21,081 nucleotides of DNA. It comes from CAYVMN01 sp964452575 (GTDB lineage Bacteria; Desulfobacterota; DSM-4660; Desulfatiglandales; Desulfatiglandaceae). The stretch covers positions 1 through 21,081 of the forward strand of contig CAYVMN010000061.1 in the NCBI GenBank assembly GCA_964452575.1, read 5' to 3'. Positions 9,801 through 15,333 of this stretch are shown piece after piece (position 1 is the stretch's first letter; each line of letters starts with the position of its first letter). Made by a program: the position numbers and the translations under genes. The notes beneath the pieces are model-generated. The model did not search any database and was not told the origin of the DNA. It saw only the letters and a list, made by a program, of their open reading frames with translations.

Positions 9801-10218
9801 CACTCACCTCCCGTGCGGCGAGGCTCTGGTGGTAGTTTACGCGGTTGACTGCGGCCGCCGCCAGGGCCTTTGCCTTTCTGGTGGCGTCATCCGCGTCCTC
9901 AGTGACCCAGGAGACCTGTTCACGGACAGAGGCCATCTGGAAATAATATGGGTTGAGACCAGCCCGTTGACATGCCCCCTGAAATGTCTTCTCGTGAAGC
10001 CTGGGGGTACACGAGGCCACAACAACGCGGTTTAGGCCAAGCTCCTTGATATCTTTCTGAATCATCTCCTGACCAGGGTCTGAACACATGAACTTGTAAT
10101 CACGGGCCACCGCCACATTCTTGAGACCCCTGACAAATTCAGCGACTTCCTCCACGCGAACCTTGCCGGCGATGTTCACGCCGCAATGGCAGATATAAAA
10201 TCCGATCTTTCTTGGCAT
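6808..10218 (-). CDS. hdrA: HdrA fused with an internal NfnB/GltD-like NAD(P)H oxidoreductase module
   Basis: A 1136-aa fusion. Residues 1-130 are the HdrA N-terminal domain (CHC at 10-12). The FAD motif VVGGGIAGM is at 146-154, followed by C192/C195 and a ferredoxin motif C244/C247/C250/C254. Residues about 285-745 are a complete GltD/NfnB-type module: Fe-S cysteines C294, C298, C337, C341, C345; FAD motif at 386-394; NAD(P) motif IIGGGNVAID at 518-527; and the closing FAAGD motif at about 672-676. A cysteine cluster (C760-C776) follows, then the rest of HdrA (C863/C875/C879/C880) and two C-terminal ferredoxins (C1064-C1074 and C1095-C1105). NfnB and GltD bind NADPH and FAD, so this HdrA can probably exchange electrons with NAD(P)H itself. 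The start has an AGAGG ribosome site and is the first hdr gene after a likely promoter. Confidence 0.92.
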   Translation of the reverse strand: MPRKIGFYICHCGVNIAGKVRVEEVAEFVRGLKNVAVARDYKFMCSDPGQEMIQKDIKELGLNRVVVASCTPRLHEKTFQGACQRAGLNPYYFQMASVREQVSWVTEDADDATRKAKALAAAAVNRVNYHQSLAAREVSVHPDVLVVGGGIAGMQASLDIAKAGHKVYLVERQPTIGGHMLQFDKTFPTLDCAACIGTPKMVSVGQDPNIELLTYSEVQEVAGFIGNYKVKILRKPRYVKEAVCTGCGECANVCPVTRPSEWDEELVTRNAIYRSFPQAVPITFAIEKLDRAPCVVTCPAGINVQGYVQLIGQGKYKAAVQLIMERLPLPGVLGRVCPHPCEAQCRRLEVDEAIAIRDLKRFAADQVNMEELPLPQIEDRSEKVAVIGSGPAGLTVAYYLRLRGYQVTILEALEVLGGMLRVGIPDYRLLPEVLDNEINAILRLGIELRTGKHLGTDFTLEDLEKEGFNAVFVGIGAHKGMKANIPGEDEFEGVLDAVDFLREANLGNRKKPGDKVLIIGGGNVAIDAARVAKRLGCREVTLVYRRSREEMPAYPEEIEGALDEDVKIHYLTAPVRVLGSDGKVTGFECIKTELGEPDASGRRRPVPVEGSEFIIECDAIIPAIGQRPDMEWTQDAVSLSTTRLGTLEVNAYTMQTGLPYLFAAGDMVTGPATVIEAVAAGHKAVEAIDRYLKGEDLTVYEQELKAQEPPGRDWNEIPEDVVRERRAHARFGEPRERVSNFVEVDMGFGEEEAQKEANRCLNCGVCCECMECVLACEAKAVDHKMAPETREIEVGSIIVATGYDLMDPSPMTQFGYGKYPNVFTSLEFERLNNATGPTDGKILMRDERGEFTKTPHSVAIIHCVGSRDSNYHEYCSRVCCMYALKYGHLIKDKVGHHTRVYDYYIDMRCFGKGYEEFYKRCQEEGITFIRGKPAEVTDRAISPEEEGKLIVIGEDTLVGKRYRNPVDMVILCAAMQARKDAGDVGRVFGISQGQDGFFLEEHPKMAPISTATDGVFLAGACQAPRDIPDTVGQASGAAAQALELATRGKVEIPSTTSWIDPNVCAGCQTCIKLCAYSAIDFDERRGVSVINEALCKGCGSCSGFCPSGAARSRHFNNKQVFAEIEGIMDAISAVGI

Positions 10219-10552
10219 TGTTTAACCTCTCGAAACTTAGCGCTCAAATCTCCACCGAATTCCGCAGAGACATCTCCTCAGTTTCTTGTGGGCGGGTGCT
10301 CTTTTTATCCTGTCTCGGTAAAGCCTTATAGTCATTTATATCTGAGAGCGTCAAGCAAAAAAACCATGAACAGTTCTCTTGTCCCTACGGTTTTCACCCT
10401 TCCTTAACTCTCTGATAACAGTCCTATTTAGGCCCACTTTTTGAGGTTATTTGCCAAAATCCGAGAAGGAGAAGGAGGAAAACAATTCGGGAAGGGCTGC
10501 TTTGATGCAGAACGGAGAGCAGCAACGTGTCATTACAATGGTAGAGGAGAGA
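10219..10552. other. Intergenic region between the MinD ATPase genes and the hdr operon
   Basis: 334 bp without a convincing gene. It holds the sigma-70-like promoter listed separately and a run of seven T on the minus strand near 10358-10364. No stable GC-rich hairpin precedes that T run, so a terminator is not called. A 28-codon minus-strand ORF starting at 10533 has no ribosome site and is not called. The gap probably divides the maturation operon from the hdr operon, although read-through is possible. Confidence 0.5.
10325..10354 (-). promoter_or_regulatory. Probable sigma-70-type promoter of the hdr operon
   Basis: On the minus strand TTGACG (10354-10349) and TATAAG (10330-10325) are separated by 18 bp. 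Each matches the consensus at five of six positions. The predicted transcript starts near 10318 and would have a leader of about 100 nt before hdrA at 10218. This fits housekeeping expression of the hdr genes, separate from the sigma-54 promoter further upstream. Confidence 0.5.
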
Positions 10553-11512
10553 TTATCGCGGTGCAACCGTGGCTGGGTTAATTGAACCCCTGAGGGGTTC
10601 CTTGCGGTGTGAGCCAACCTGAACATTCCAACCCTGCTTGGGAACCTTAAGGCCAAGGGTATTCACTAAGTTTCCCCATATTTTCCTTACTGCACAAGCA
10701 GCTTCAGAATGTTCATCGTATTCAAAGATGGTCTGTCCTCGAACCATAGATTTCGTAAGAAGAGGGTCAAAGGGAATCTGACCCAGTGTGCCCACACCGT
10801 TCTCCTTTGCATATTTCTCTATTGTCCACGTTTGTTCAAGGTTGAGGTCAAATTTATTCACACAAACCATTGCAGGAACCTTGAAATGGGCAGCTAATTG
10901 AACCACCCGTTCCATGTCGTGTATTCCGGAAACAGTGGGTTCGGCAACAATAACCACGGCCGACGCCCCTCCTATGGAGGCGATCACCGGACATCCCACA
11001 CCGGGAGGACCATCAGTTAAGAGAAGCCCCAATCCTCTTTCTTCTGCGAGCTTTTGGGATTGCTGCCGCACGAGGGTTACCAGCTTGCCCGAGTTCTCCT
11101 GGCCAACCCCCAGTCTCGCATGAATCATAGGCCCGAAACGGGTATCAGATCGAAACCACTGACCACAGGTATTCGGGGGAAAATCGATCGCCTTTTCAGG
11201 ACAAAGATGGACACAAACACCGCACCCTTCGCATTCAAGGGGATCAACCTCGAAGCCGTCGCTGATTGCGCTCCACCTGCATAAGTCTCTGCATTGACCA
11301 CAACCGGTACACCTCTGGAGATCAATGACGGCAGTATTTCCTCCCTGGAAATCATGTCCTTCCTTAATTTGTGGGTCGGCTATGAGATGAAGGTCCGCTG
11401 CATCCACATCAGCGTCGCAAAGGACCATGTCGGTACCCAAGGAGGCGAACGCCGCCACAAGGCTGGTCTTTCCGGTACCACCTTTTCCACTTATAATAAC
11501 CAATTCCTTCAT
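10553..11512 (-). CDS. MinD/Mrp-type P-loop ATPase with two ferredoxin motifs
   Basis: A 319-aa ATPase. The deviant Walker A motif SGKGGTGKTS spans residues 8-17, with DADVDAAD at about 33-40. Two [4Fe-4S] motifs are inserted after it: C68/C71/C74/C78 and C94/C97/C100/C104. The TDGPPGVGCPV segment is the MinD/Mrp Walker B-like region. Such ferredoxin-bearing MinD proteins come as tandem pairs in sulfate reducers, including the orange-protein (ORP) clusters of Desulfovibrio, and are related to Mrp/NBP35 Fe-S carriers. The start ATG has GGAGGG upstream. The basic C-terminal tail after about residue 290 is not conserved-looking. Its role is probably ATP-dependent Fe-S or metal-cluster handling; a role in cell positioning, as reported for ORP systems, is the alternative. 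Confidence 0.85.
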   Translation of the reverse strand: MKELVIISGKGGTGKTSLVAAFASLGTDMVLCDADVDAADLHLIADPQIKEGHDFQGGNTAVIDLQRCTGCGQCRDLCRWSAISDGFEVDPLECEGCGVCVHLCPEKAIDFPPNTCGQWFRSDTRFGPMIHARLGVGQENSGKLVTLVRQQSQKLAEERGLGLLLTDGPPGVGCPVIASIGGASAVVIVAEPTVSGIHDMERVVQLAAHFKVPAMVCVNKFDLNLEQTWTIEKYAKENGVGTLGQIPFDPLLTKSMVRGQTIFEYDEHSEAACAVRKIWGNLVNTLGLKVPKQGWNVQVGSHRKEPLRGSINPATVAPR

Positions 11513-11628
11513 TGAGTCCGACCCTCCACTTTTCGCTACTCAGCTACTCGACCAATTAACCATTCGTCTATCTGTCCATTCATCTGCCAGCCCCACTAGC
11601 TACCCATAAAATCCAAATCATCTTTTGC

Positions 11629-11643
11629 TTGTTGAATCAACAA
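11629..11643. repeat. 15-bp palindrome between the two MinD genes
   Basis: TTGTTGA-A-TCAACAA is a perfect 7-bp inverted repeat with a one-base centre, flanked by CTTTTG and CAAAAG that could extend it as a bulged hairpin. It lies in the 201-bp gap between the two ATPase genes and could be an operator or an RNA processing/attenuation hairpin. It is AT-rich and has no T tail, so it is not called a terminator. Confidence 0.35.
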
Positions 11644-11713
11644 AAGGGATGCGCCATCATCCCAATTCAACGATCTATTCACGGGCCAGCTTTCACTCGC
11701 CAATTACCAATAG

Positions 11714-12550
11714 CTACCCAACAATCGCTTCAATACGATGATACAACTCCAAGAATTGGTCCCTATATTGTGGCATTACTTCAACCAGGAGTTCTCCTTT
11801 CGAATAGGTCTCTGCAATACCTCGATCAAAGGGGATTTCCATCAGGACAGGCAGATCCTCCTGTCGGGCATAGGCCTTCACCTGATCATCTCCGATATCA
11901 GAGCGATTAATGATCAAGCCCGAAGGGATTTCGAGGATCTTGACCGCCTCAACAGCCAATTTTAGGTCGTGAAGGCCGAACGGTGTGGGCTCGGTAACAA
12001 GCAAAATAAAGTCTGCCCCCTTCATGGCAGCGATGACCGGACATGAAGTCCCGGGGGGAGTATCGATGATGGTCACTTTAGCGGGATTGGTGAAAGAACG
12101 CACTTTTCTGATGAGCGGGGGTGACATGGCCTCCCCAACCCGCAATCTCCCATGCACAAAATCCAGGCCATCTCTGCTGCCCCTTTCAATCACCCCTAAT
12201 TCTCGACTCGCCTCGCTGATTGCCTTCTCTGGGCACACCTCCACACAGCCACCGCAGCTGTGGCAGAGTTCATGGAAAGGCAATACCGTTTCACCGATTA
12301 CAACAATCGCCTTGAACTGACATATTTCCCCGCACTTCCTGCAGAGGGTACATTTTTTTTCGTCCACCACCGGAACTGGTGCTGTGGCTGTTTCCACCTT
12401 TTCAATGTTGGGAAGTATAAAAAGATGAGCGTTTGGCTCTTCCACGTCACAATCCAGCAGTTGAACATTCCTTTCAAGCGCAATGGCCAGGTTGGTCGCC
12501 ACTGTTGTTTTTCCCGTCCCGCCTTTTCCACTGGCAACACTTATAATCAT
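11714..12550 (-). CDS. MinD/Mrp-type P-loop ATPase with two ferredoxin motifs (paralogue)
   Basis: A 278-aa paralogue of the following ATPase. Walker A is SGKGGTGKTT at residues 7-16, with DCDVEEPNAH at about 33-42. The inserted ferredoxin motifs are C67/C70/C73/C77 and C96/C99/C102/C106, and IDTPPGTSCPV is the Walker B-like segment. The CPVIA motif shared by both paralogues follows it. It starts only 7 bp after the zinc-ribbon gene and has an AAGAGG site about 11 bp upstream of the ATG. The two ATPases probably form a heterodimer, as suggested for the paired MinD proteins of ORP clusters. Function inferred: nucleotide-dependent Fe-S carrier or assembly factor in the cytoplasm. Confidence 0.87.
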   Translation of the reverse strand: MIISVASGKGGTGKTTVATNLAIALERNVQLLDCDVEEPNAHLFILPNIEKVETATAPVPVVDEKKCTLCRKCGEICQFKAIVVIGETVLPFHELCHSCGGCVEVCPEKAISEASRELGVIERGSRDGLDFVHGRLRVGEAMSPPLIRKVRSFTNPAKVTIIDTPPGTSCPVIAAMKGADFILLVTEPTPFGLHDLKLAVEAVKILEIPSGLIINRSDIGDDQVKAYARQEDLPVLMEIPFDRGIAETYSKGELLVEVMPQYRDQFLELYHRIEAIVG

Positions 12551-12557
12551 TGCCCGA

Positions 12558-12770
12558 TTATCCTCTTGTCATGTATGTCTCACATTCAGGACATTTGATC
12601 TCAAAACAGGGATTGCCGCGCTGGTGAGGTGATTTCTTCCCGCAGTTGGGGCAGATGCATTCTCCTCCCGGGCCCAGGCCCTTGCCTCCACCCCAGCCTC
12701 TCCCTTTACCGGATGGGTCTTGGCCTCTCCCTTTCCCTCTGCCTCCAAATCCTTTTCCTTTCGGTACCAT
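12558..12770 (-). CDS. Small Gly/Lys-rich zinc-ribbon-like protein
   Basis: A 70-aa protein that I do not recognise as a named family. Residues 1-36 are almost only Gly, Lys, Arg and Pro in short repeats (KGKG, GRGKGRG). Residues 37-70 hold six cysteines (C38, C40, C43, C55, C60, C63) arranged like a CPxCG...CPxC zinc ribbon or rubredoxin-like knuckle. The ATG at 12770 was chosen because it follows a GGAAGTTAGAGG ribosome region and lies 26 bp after the preceding gene; an upstream in-frame start at 12908 would overlap that gene by 112 bp and encodes an unrelated-looking N-terminus. Its position just before the MinD pair suggests an accessory metal- or cluster-binding role. Confidence 0.75.
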   Translation of the reverse strand: MVPKGKGFGGRGKGRGQDPSGKGRGWGGGKGLGPGGECICPNCGKKSPHQRGNPCFEIKCPECETYMTRG

Positions 12771-12796
12771 CTTTTTACCTCTAACTTCCTTCCTCT

Positions 12797-13153
12797 TTAG
12801 CCCCAATCGCCCGCTTGGCGCCCACAACCCGGCATAAGAAATCCTGAATGAAGAAGATCTCCCTTCCTGTAGGCGTCCAAGACATCCTTTTCGAGGCCAC
12901 ATATCCAAGGTATCACGTTAATGCCTGACCCAGTAAGAAGATCATAAAAGCGGCGCGATATGGCCCCGCATATAAGGATGTCGATGCCCAAGAGGTGGAT
13001 TTTTAGGCACTTTCTAGTAATGGCCTGCTCTTCCAAATAGATCTCGAACCGACCTACCTCTTTTTCACCTTCCACTTCGAGGACCTTTAGCCTACAAGCA
13101 GTATCCAGAACCGGAGATACCTTCCCTTCCCATACAGGGATGCCTATCTTCAT
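12797..13153 (-). CDS. NifX/ORP-family protein (dinitrogenase iron-molybdenum cofactor domain)
   Basis: A 118-aa protein with the NifX/NafY-like fold: the MKIGIPVWEGKVSPVLD start, a GIDILICGAISR strand-turn-strand, and the FLMPGCGR tail common in this family. Members bind and carry metal-sulfur clusters; the Desulfovibrio orange protein (ORP) of this fold holds a Mo-Cu-S cluster. Cysteines C20, C49, C62, C85 and C110 are candidate ligands. The start codon overlaps the stop of the upstream broken nifX-like copy by 4 bp, and a weak AAAGG site lies about 9 bp upstream. No nitrogenase genes are nearby, so a nitrogen-fixation role is unlikely. Confidence 0.85.
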   Translation of the reverse strand: MKIGIPVWEGKVSPVLDTACRLKVLEVEGEKEVGRFEIYLEEQAITRKCLKIHLLGIDILICGAISRRFYDLLTGSGINVIPWICGLEKDVLDAYRKGDLLHSGFLMPGCGRQAGDWG

Positions 13154-13305
13154 GGGAAAAAGCCTTTATGAGAGATATTTCTGTCATCAAAAATCTCGTA
13201 GGCCATGCTGTCTGCATTCACTATTCAAAAGTAAGAGCACCGCCCAAGACGCAGGTCGATCTCGGAATCTAAATCTTTCCCGGTCGAACATAAAGCTACC
13301 TTCAT
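13150..13305 (-). pseudogene. Broken nifX/ORP-like copy with an internal stop
   Basis: Reading from ATG at 13305 gives a clear NifX-like start (MKVALCSTGKDLDSEID, then LRLGRCSYF), close to the intact neighbour that begins MKIAVTSKGTDLDSEVDPRF. It stops at TGA (13227-13225) after 26 codons. The same frame continues without shift (IVNADSMAYEIFDDRN), matching the next 20 or so residues of the neighbour (IIDSETLECEVLDNKQN), then ends at TGA 13152-13150. The latter half of the domain is absent. It appears to be a decayed, truncated tandem duplicate. Its second stop overlaps the next gene start as ATGA, a relic of translational coupling. Confidence 0.75.
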
Positions 13306-13402
13306 CTGATTCACATCCCTCTAATAGATACGCTATGCTCATCCTGGATTACCTAGAAAACAGGGCGGGCACGCAGAACAAGTTCGCGTTAAGTACTAAC
13401 TT

Positions 13403-13507
13403 CTAGGGTAAGGGTCTTTCATGCCGGGGGATTGAAGATCCGCAACAACTGCCGGGGCCTGCGCAGGTGGGAGCGGGACCCTCAGTACCACAGCAACGAT
13501 TTACCAA
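13403..13507 (-). CDS. Possible 34-aa Cys/Pro/Gly-rich micro-protein
   Basis: A TTG at 13507 lies 3 bp after GGAGGG and overlaps the end of the preceding nifX-like gene. It opens a 34-codon frame with five cysteines in the pattern CC-x9-C-x5-CC, ending at TAG 13403. The ribosome site and the clustered cysteines are suggestive, but the start codon is weak, the spacing is short and the frame is short enough to occur by chance. If real, it would be a translationally coupled metal- or cluster-binding peptide. No family is recognised. Confidence 0.3.
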   Translation of the reverse strand: MVNRCCGTEGPAPTCAGPGSCCGSSIPRHERPLP

Positions 13508-13860
13508 TGACCCTCCACATTCGGCCTGTCGGACAAGGGTAATTCACCGTTAAGGTATGACCTTACCGCATCTCTAACCGATCCGCTAGAGTTGCTGGCC
13601 ACACCAATTTTGCCCGCCTTCAATGCCTTGAATGCATTTGGCCCGCAGAACCCCGTAATTAAGACTTCTGCCCCATTATCGCTCACCATTTTGGCCGCTT
13701 GAATGCCGGCCCCCTTTAAGGCATTTATATTTTGTTTGTTATCAAGAACTTCACATTCAAGGGTTTCTGAATCAATGATCAGGACATATGCAGCCCGTCC
13801 AAATCTTGGATCGACCTCGGAATCGAGGTCAGTACCCTTGGATGTAACAGCGATTTTCAT
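13501..13860 (-). CDS. NifX/ORP-family metal-cluster carrier protein
   Basis: A 119-aa protein of the NifX/NafY/ORP fold: MKIAVTSKGTDLDSEVDPRF, then VLIIDSETLE, and GAEVLITGFCGPNAFKAL in the second half. The DPRFGRA segment after the first strand is characteristic. Cysteines are C36 and C72. The start has a strong AAGGAGG site, and it overlaps the stop of the NifU-like gene by 4 bp. The decayed copy 200 bp downstream is its closest relative in the window. The likely role is transient binding of a metal-sulfur cluster from the adjacent scaffold. The actual cofactor (Fe-S, Mo-Cu-S or other) is unknown. Confidence 0.87.
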   Translation of the reverse strand: MKIAVTSKGTDLDSEVDPRFGRAAYVLIIDSETLECEVLDNKQNINALKGAGIQAAKMVSDNGAEVLITGFCGPNAFKALKAGKIGVASNSSGSVRDAVRSYLNGELPLSDRPNVEGHW

Positions 13861-14312
13861 TTGAGCACCTCCTTATGATCATTCGCTCCCTTGGAGCAAA
13901 TCCCTCTTCCGTCATATTGTTCCAATGCCTTTTGCAGCGTCTTAAGCGCCAAACGGGCACAATGGATCTTTTGATCAGGGAGCTTTTCAACCTCCTTGTA
14001 GAGTGCATCCAGGTCGATCTGTCTTGCCTCCTCCAGGGTCTTCCCTTTTGCTAGATTGACCACAGCAGACCCCGATGCAACAGCTCCCGGGCAACCAAGA
14101 ACCTGTATCTTGGCGTCATTTATTCTGCCACCCTCTATATTCATGAAGATCTTCATGCTATCTCCACACGGACCGGTGAGATCCGTAACCTGGTCCGCGT
14201 CTTCAATCACACCGATACTCTCTCTGTTCCTGAAATATTCAATGGCCTTATCCGAATACCCCGATTCAGAGAGCATTGTGTAGATTTCGTCTTTCAAGTC
14301 CTCCTTCCCCAT
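13857..14312 (-). CDS. NifU/IscU-like iron-sulfur scaffold protein
   Basis: A 151-aa protein with the three conserved scaffold cysteines: C49 in TGPCGDSM, C74 in LGCPGAVAS and C118 in KIHCARLA. This matches the IscU/NifU N-terminal fold, with D51 next to C49 as in other scaffolds. An additional C139 lies near the C-terminus. The ATG at 14312 is preferred because AAAGAGG lies upstream; the longer in-frame start at 14384 would run back into the preceding gene. It builds [Fe-S] clusters for target proteins, here probably the NifX-like carriers, MinD ATPases or the many clusters of the Hdr complex. No cysteine desulfurase gene is visible in the window. Confidence 0.86.
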   Translation of the reverse strand: MGKEDLKDEIYTMLSESGYSDKAIEYFRNRESIGVIEDADQVTDLTGPCGDSMKIFMNIEGGRINDAKIQVLGCPGAVASGSAVVNLAKGKTLEEARQIDLDALYKEVEKLPDQKIHCARLALKTLQKALEQYDGRGICSKGANDHKEVLK

Positions 14313-14346
14313 GTTAACCAACCTCTTTCTCAGCTGATAACAGCAG

Positions 14347-14736
14347 CTATAATAAGTCCTGAGCGCCGCCTCCACAGACCTCATCGTCTCTGATCTTAGG
14401 TAGCCTTCCGGCTATCAAGTCTTGGACCACAGGCCTGATCTCAGACCTTGTTGCATCATGATAAACCTCTACTCCCACTTGTCTGAAGCCCATTAAGGGC
14501 CGCATGCCGATTCCCCCTACGATAAGCGCCTTTACATTATGGCTTGCCAGGAAATTTACTGGGATCATACATCCCCCCTGGACATGGCCCTGGTTGGGGA
14601 CAGCGGTCACTCGCTTAATCTCTCCCTCTTCCACGTCCACAAAAGTGAAGACCTCACAGTGACCAAAATGGCCAGCTCTTTGGGCATCCAGACCACCCGG
14701 TGCCATACTCGGTACAGCGATTCTTCCATTCTCCAT
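14347..14736 (-). CDS. NifX/ORP-family protein, first gene of the maturation operon
   Basis: A 129-aa NifX-like protein with GHFGHCEVFTFVDV, NQGHVQGGCMIPVNFL and ALIVGGIGMRPLMGF, a variant seen in NifX/NifB-C-terminal-like proteins of anaerobes. The His/Cys-containing segments GHFGHC and GHVQGGC are candidate metal ligands. The ATG at 14736 is chosen because a GAGGAGG site lies 9 bp upstream; an in-frame TTG at 14754 would place that site inside the coding region. It ends in a CGGG tail and is separated by 34 bp from the NifU-like gene. A sigma-54 promoter lies about 100 bp upstream. Confidence 0.85.
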   Translation of the reverse strand: MENGRIAVPSMAPGGLDAQRAGHFGHCEVFTFVDVEEGEIKRVTAVPNQGHVQGGCMIPVNFLASHNVKALIVGGIGMRPLMGFRQVGVEVYHDATRSEIRPVVQDLIAGRLPKIRDDEVCGGGAQDLL

Positions 14737-14830
14737 AGAAACAATCCTCCTCAATCTAAAATGCCTCAGGATTTCTGTCTCTTCATCCGAAGATGCCTTG
14801 TCTCCCCCTCCATTTGGGAATGAAGAGCCC

Positions 14831-14850
14831 CTAAGTCAAAGGGCACTTAG
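14831..14850. repeat. Inverted repeat at the predicted leftward start site
   Basis: CTAAGT and ACTTAG form a perfect 6-bp inverted repeat with an 8-base spacer. It covers the predicted transcription start (about 14838) of the leftward sigma-54 promoter, so it could be an operator or a 5' leader hairpin. It is short and could be coincidental. Confidence 0.3.
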
Positions 14851-14864
14851 CACCTTTTGTGCCA
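14849..14864 (-). promoter_or_regulatory. Sigma-54 promoter of the NifX/NifU/MinD operon
   Basis: The minus strand reads TTGGCAC, five bases AAAAG, then GTGCT. The -24 element is perfect and the -12 element differs from TTGCW only at its first base. GG and GC are exactly 10 bases apart. Transcription would start near 14838, about 100 bp before the first gene. Confidence 0.72.
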
Positions 14865-14991
14865 AATTCTCAAGGGAATGGTATCTGGACATAACATATT
14901 GAATTAAGGGATATATTCTGAGATGGCCACACTGGTAAGGCAAGAAACACAGGAACAGCTTTTTCACCACTGCAATAAAGGGATGGTTAGT

Positions 14992-15007
14992 ATTGCAATA
15001 TTGCAAT
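14992..15007. repeat. 16-bp palindrome, candidate activator site
   Basis: ATTGCAATATTGCAAT is a perfect 16-bp palindrome made of two copies of the self-complementary ATTGCAAT. It is about 155-170 bp upstream of the predicted leftward start and about 300 bp upstream of the rightward start, within the range used by sigma-54 enhancer-binding proteins. Confidence 0.45.
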
Positions 15008-15078
15008 TGTGAGAAATAGGCGGGCGGTAGATTGTCTATATTGGACGACCTGATTATTACTTCGGTATGTGAATAAAG

Positions 15079-15095
15079 GCTACAGTAGCTGTAGC
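15079..15095. repeat. 17-bp inverted repeat, candidate activator site
   Basis: GCTACAG-TAG-CTGTAGC is a perfect 7-bp inverted repeat with a 3-base centre, followed five bases later by another GCTAC half-site. It lies about 215-230 bp upstream of the predicted rightward start and about 240-260 bp upstream of the leftward one. Its length and symmetry fit an NtrC-type dimer site. Confidence 0.5.
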
Positions 15096-15282
15096 TAAAA
15101 GCTACGATTATATAACAGTTCGATTTTGCTTGGTTATTTTCCTTCCTTTGCATTTATTGCATGATGCTATAGCCAGTTTGCTCATCTTATTCTTGACAGA
15201 GAAGAAATACCTGCTTGGGAGAATAAGAGAAATCGGCAATAATTTCAATAACAAAGCCTCATCGTCTGACCCATTGAGTAAC

Positions 15283-15298
15283 TGGCACATCTATTGCT
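15283..15298 (+). promoter_or_regulatory. Sigma-54 promoter of the Cys-motif / GcvH-like genes
   Basis: TGGCAC, five bases ATCTA, then TTGCT: a perfect match to the -24/-12 consensus, with the preceding pyrimidine also present and GG to GC spacing of 10. Transcription would start near 15309, upstream of the 55-codon ORF and the GcvH-like gene. Confidence 0.82.
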
Positions 15299-15333
15299 TT
15301 TTTAACTAGGCAAGCGGCGCTTAAAGTGACACT

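Larger units (their letters stand above)
14737..15333. other. Divergent regulatory region, no convincing gene
   Basis: About 600 AT-rich bases between the leftward maturation operon and the rightward Cys-motif genes. It holds two oppositely directed sigma-54 promoters and two palindromes (all listed separately). Reading frames on either strand lack ribosome sites and family features. The layout matches divergent operons sharing an upstream activator. Confidence 0.7.

Noticed and set aside
10495..10535. Possible terminator hairpin (GCTGCT/AGCAGC arms) after the MinD gene
   Set aside because: The loop is about 18 bases, the stem is short and no T run follows.
12771..12908. N-terminal extension of the zinc-ribbon gene
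   Set aside because: It would overlap the preceding nifX-like gene by 112 bp, and a ribosome site precedes the internal ATG at 12770.
13225..13227. In-frame TGA in the nifX-like remnant as a possible selenocysteine codon
   Set aside because: It aligns with an ordinary hydrophobic residue of the intact paralogue, not a cysteine, and the reading frame ends 24 codons later, so decay is the simpler explanation.
14313..14384. 24-residue N-terminal extension of the NifU-like gene
   Set aside because: It would overlap the preceding gene, and an AAAGAGG site precedes the ATG at 14312 where scaffold homology begins.
12797..14736. Nitrogen-fixation gene cluster, suggested by NifX- and NifU-like genes
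   Set aside because: No nitrogenase, NifB, NifEN or NifS gene is present; these families also occur in ORP and general Fe-S contexts, which fit the neighbours better.
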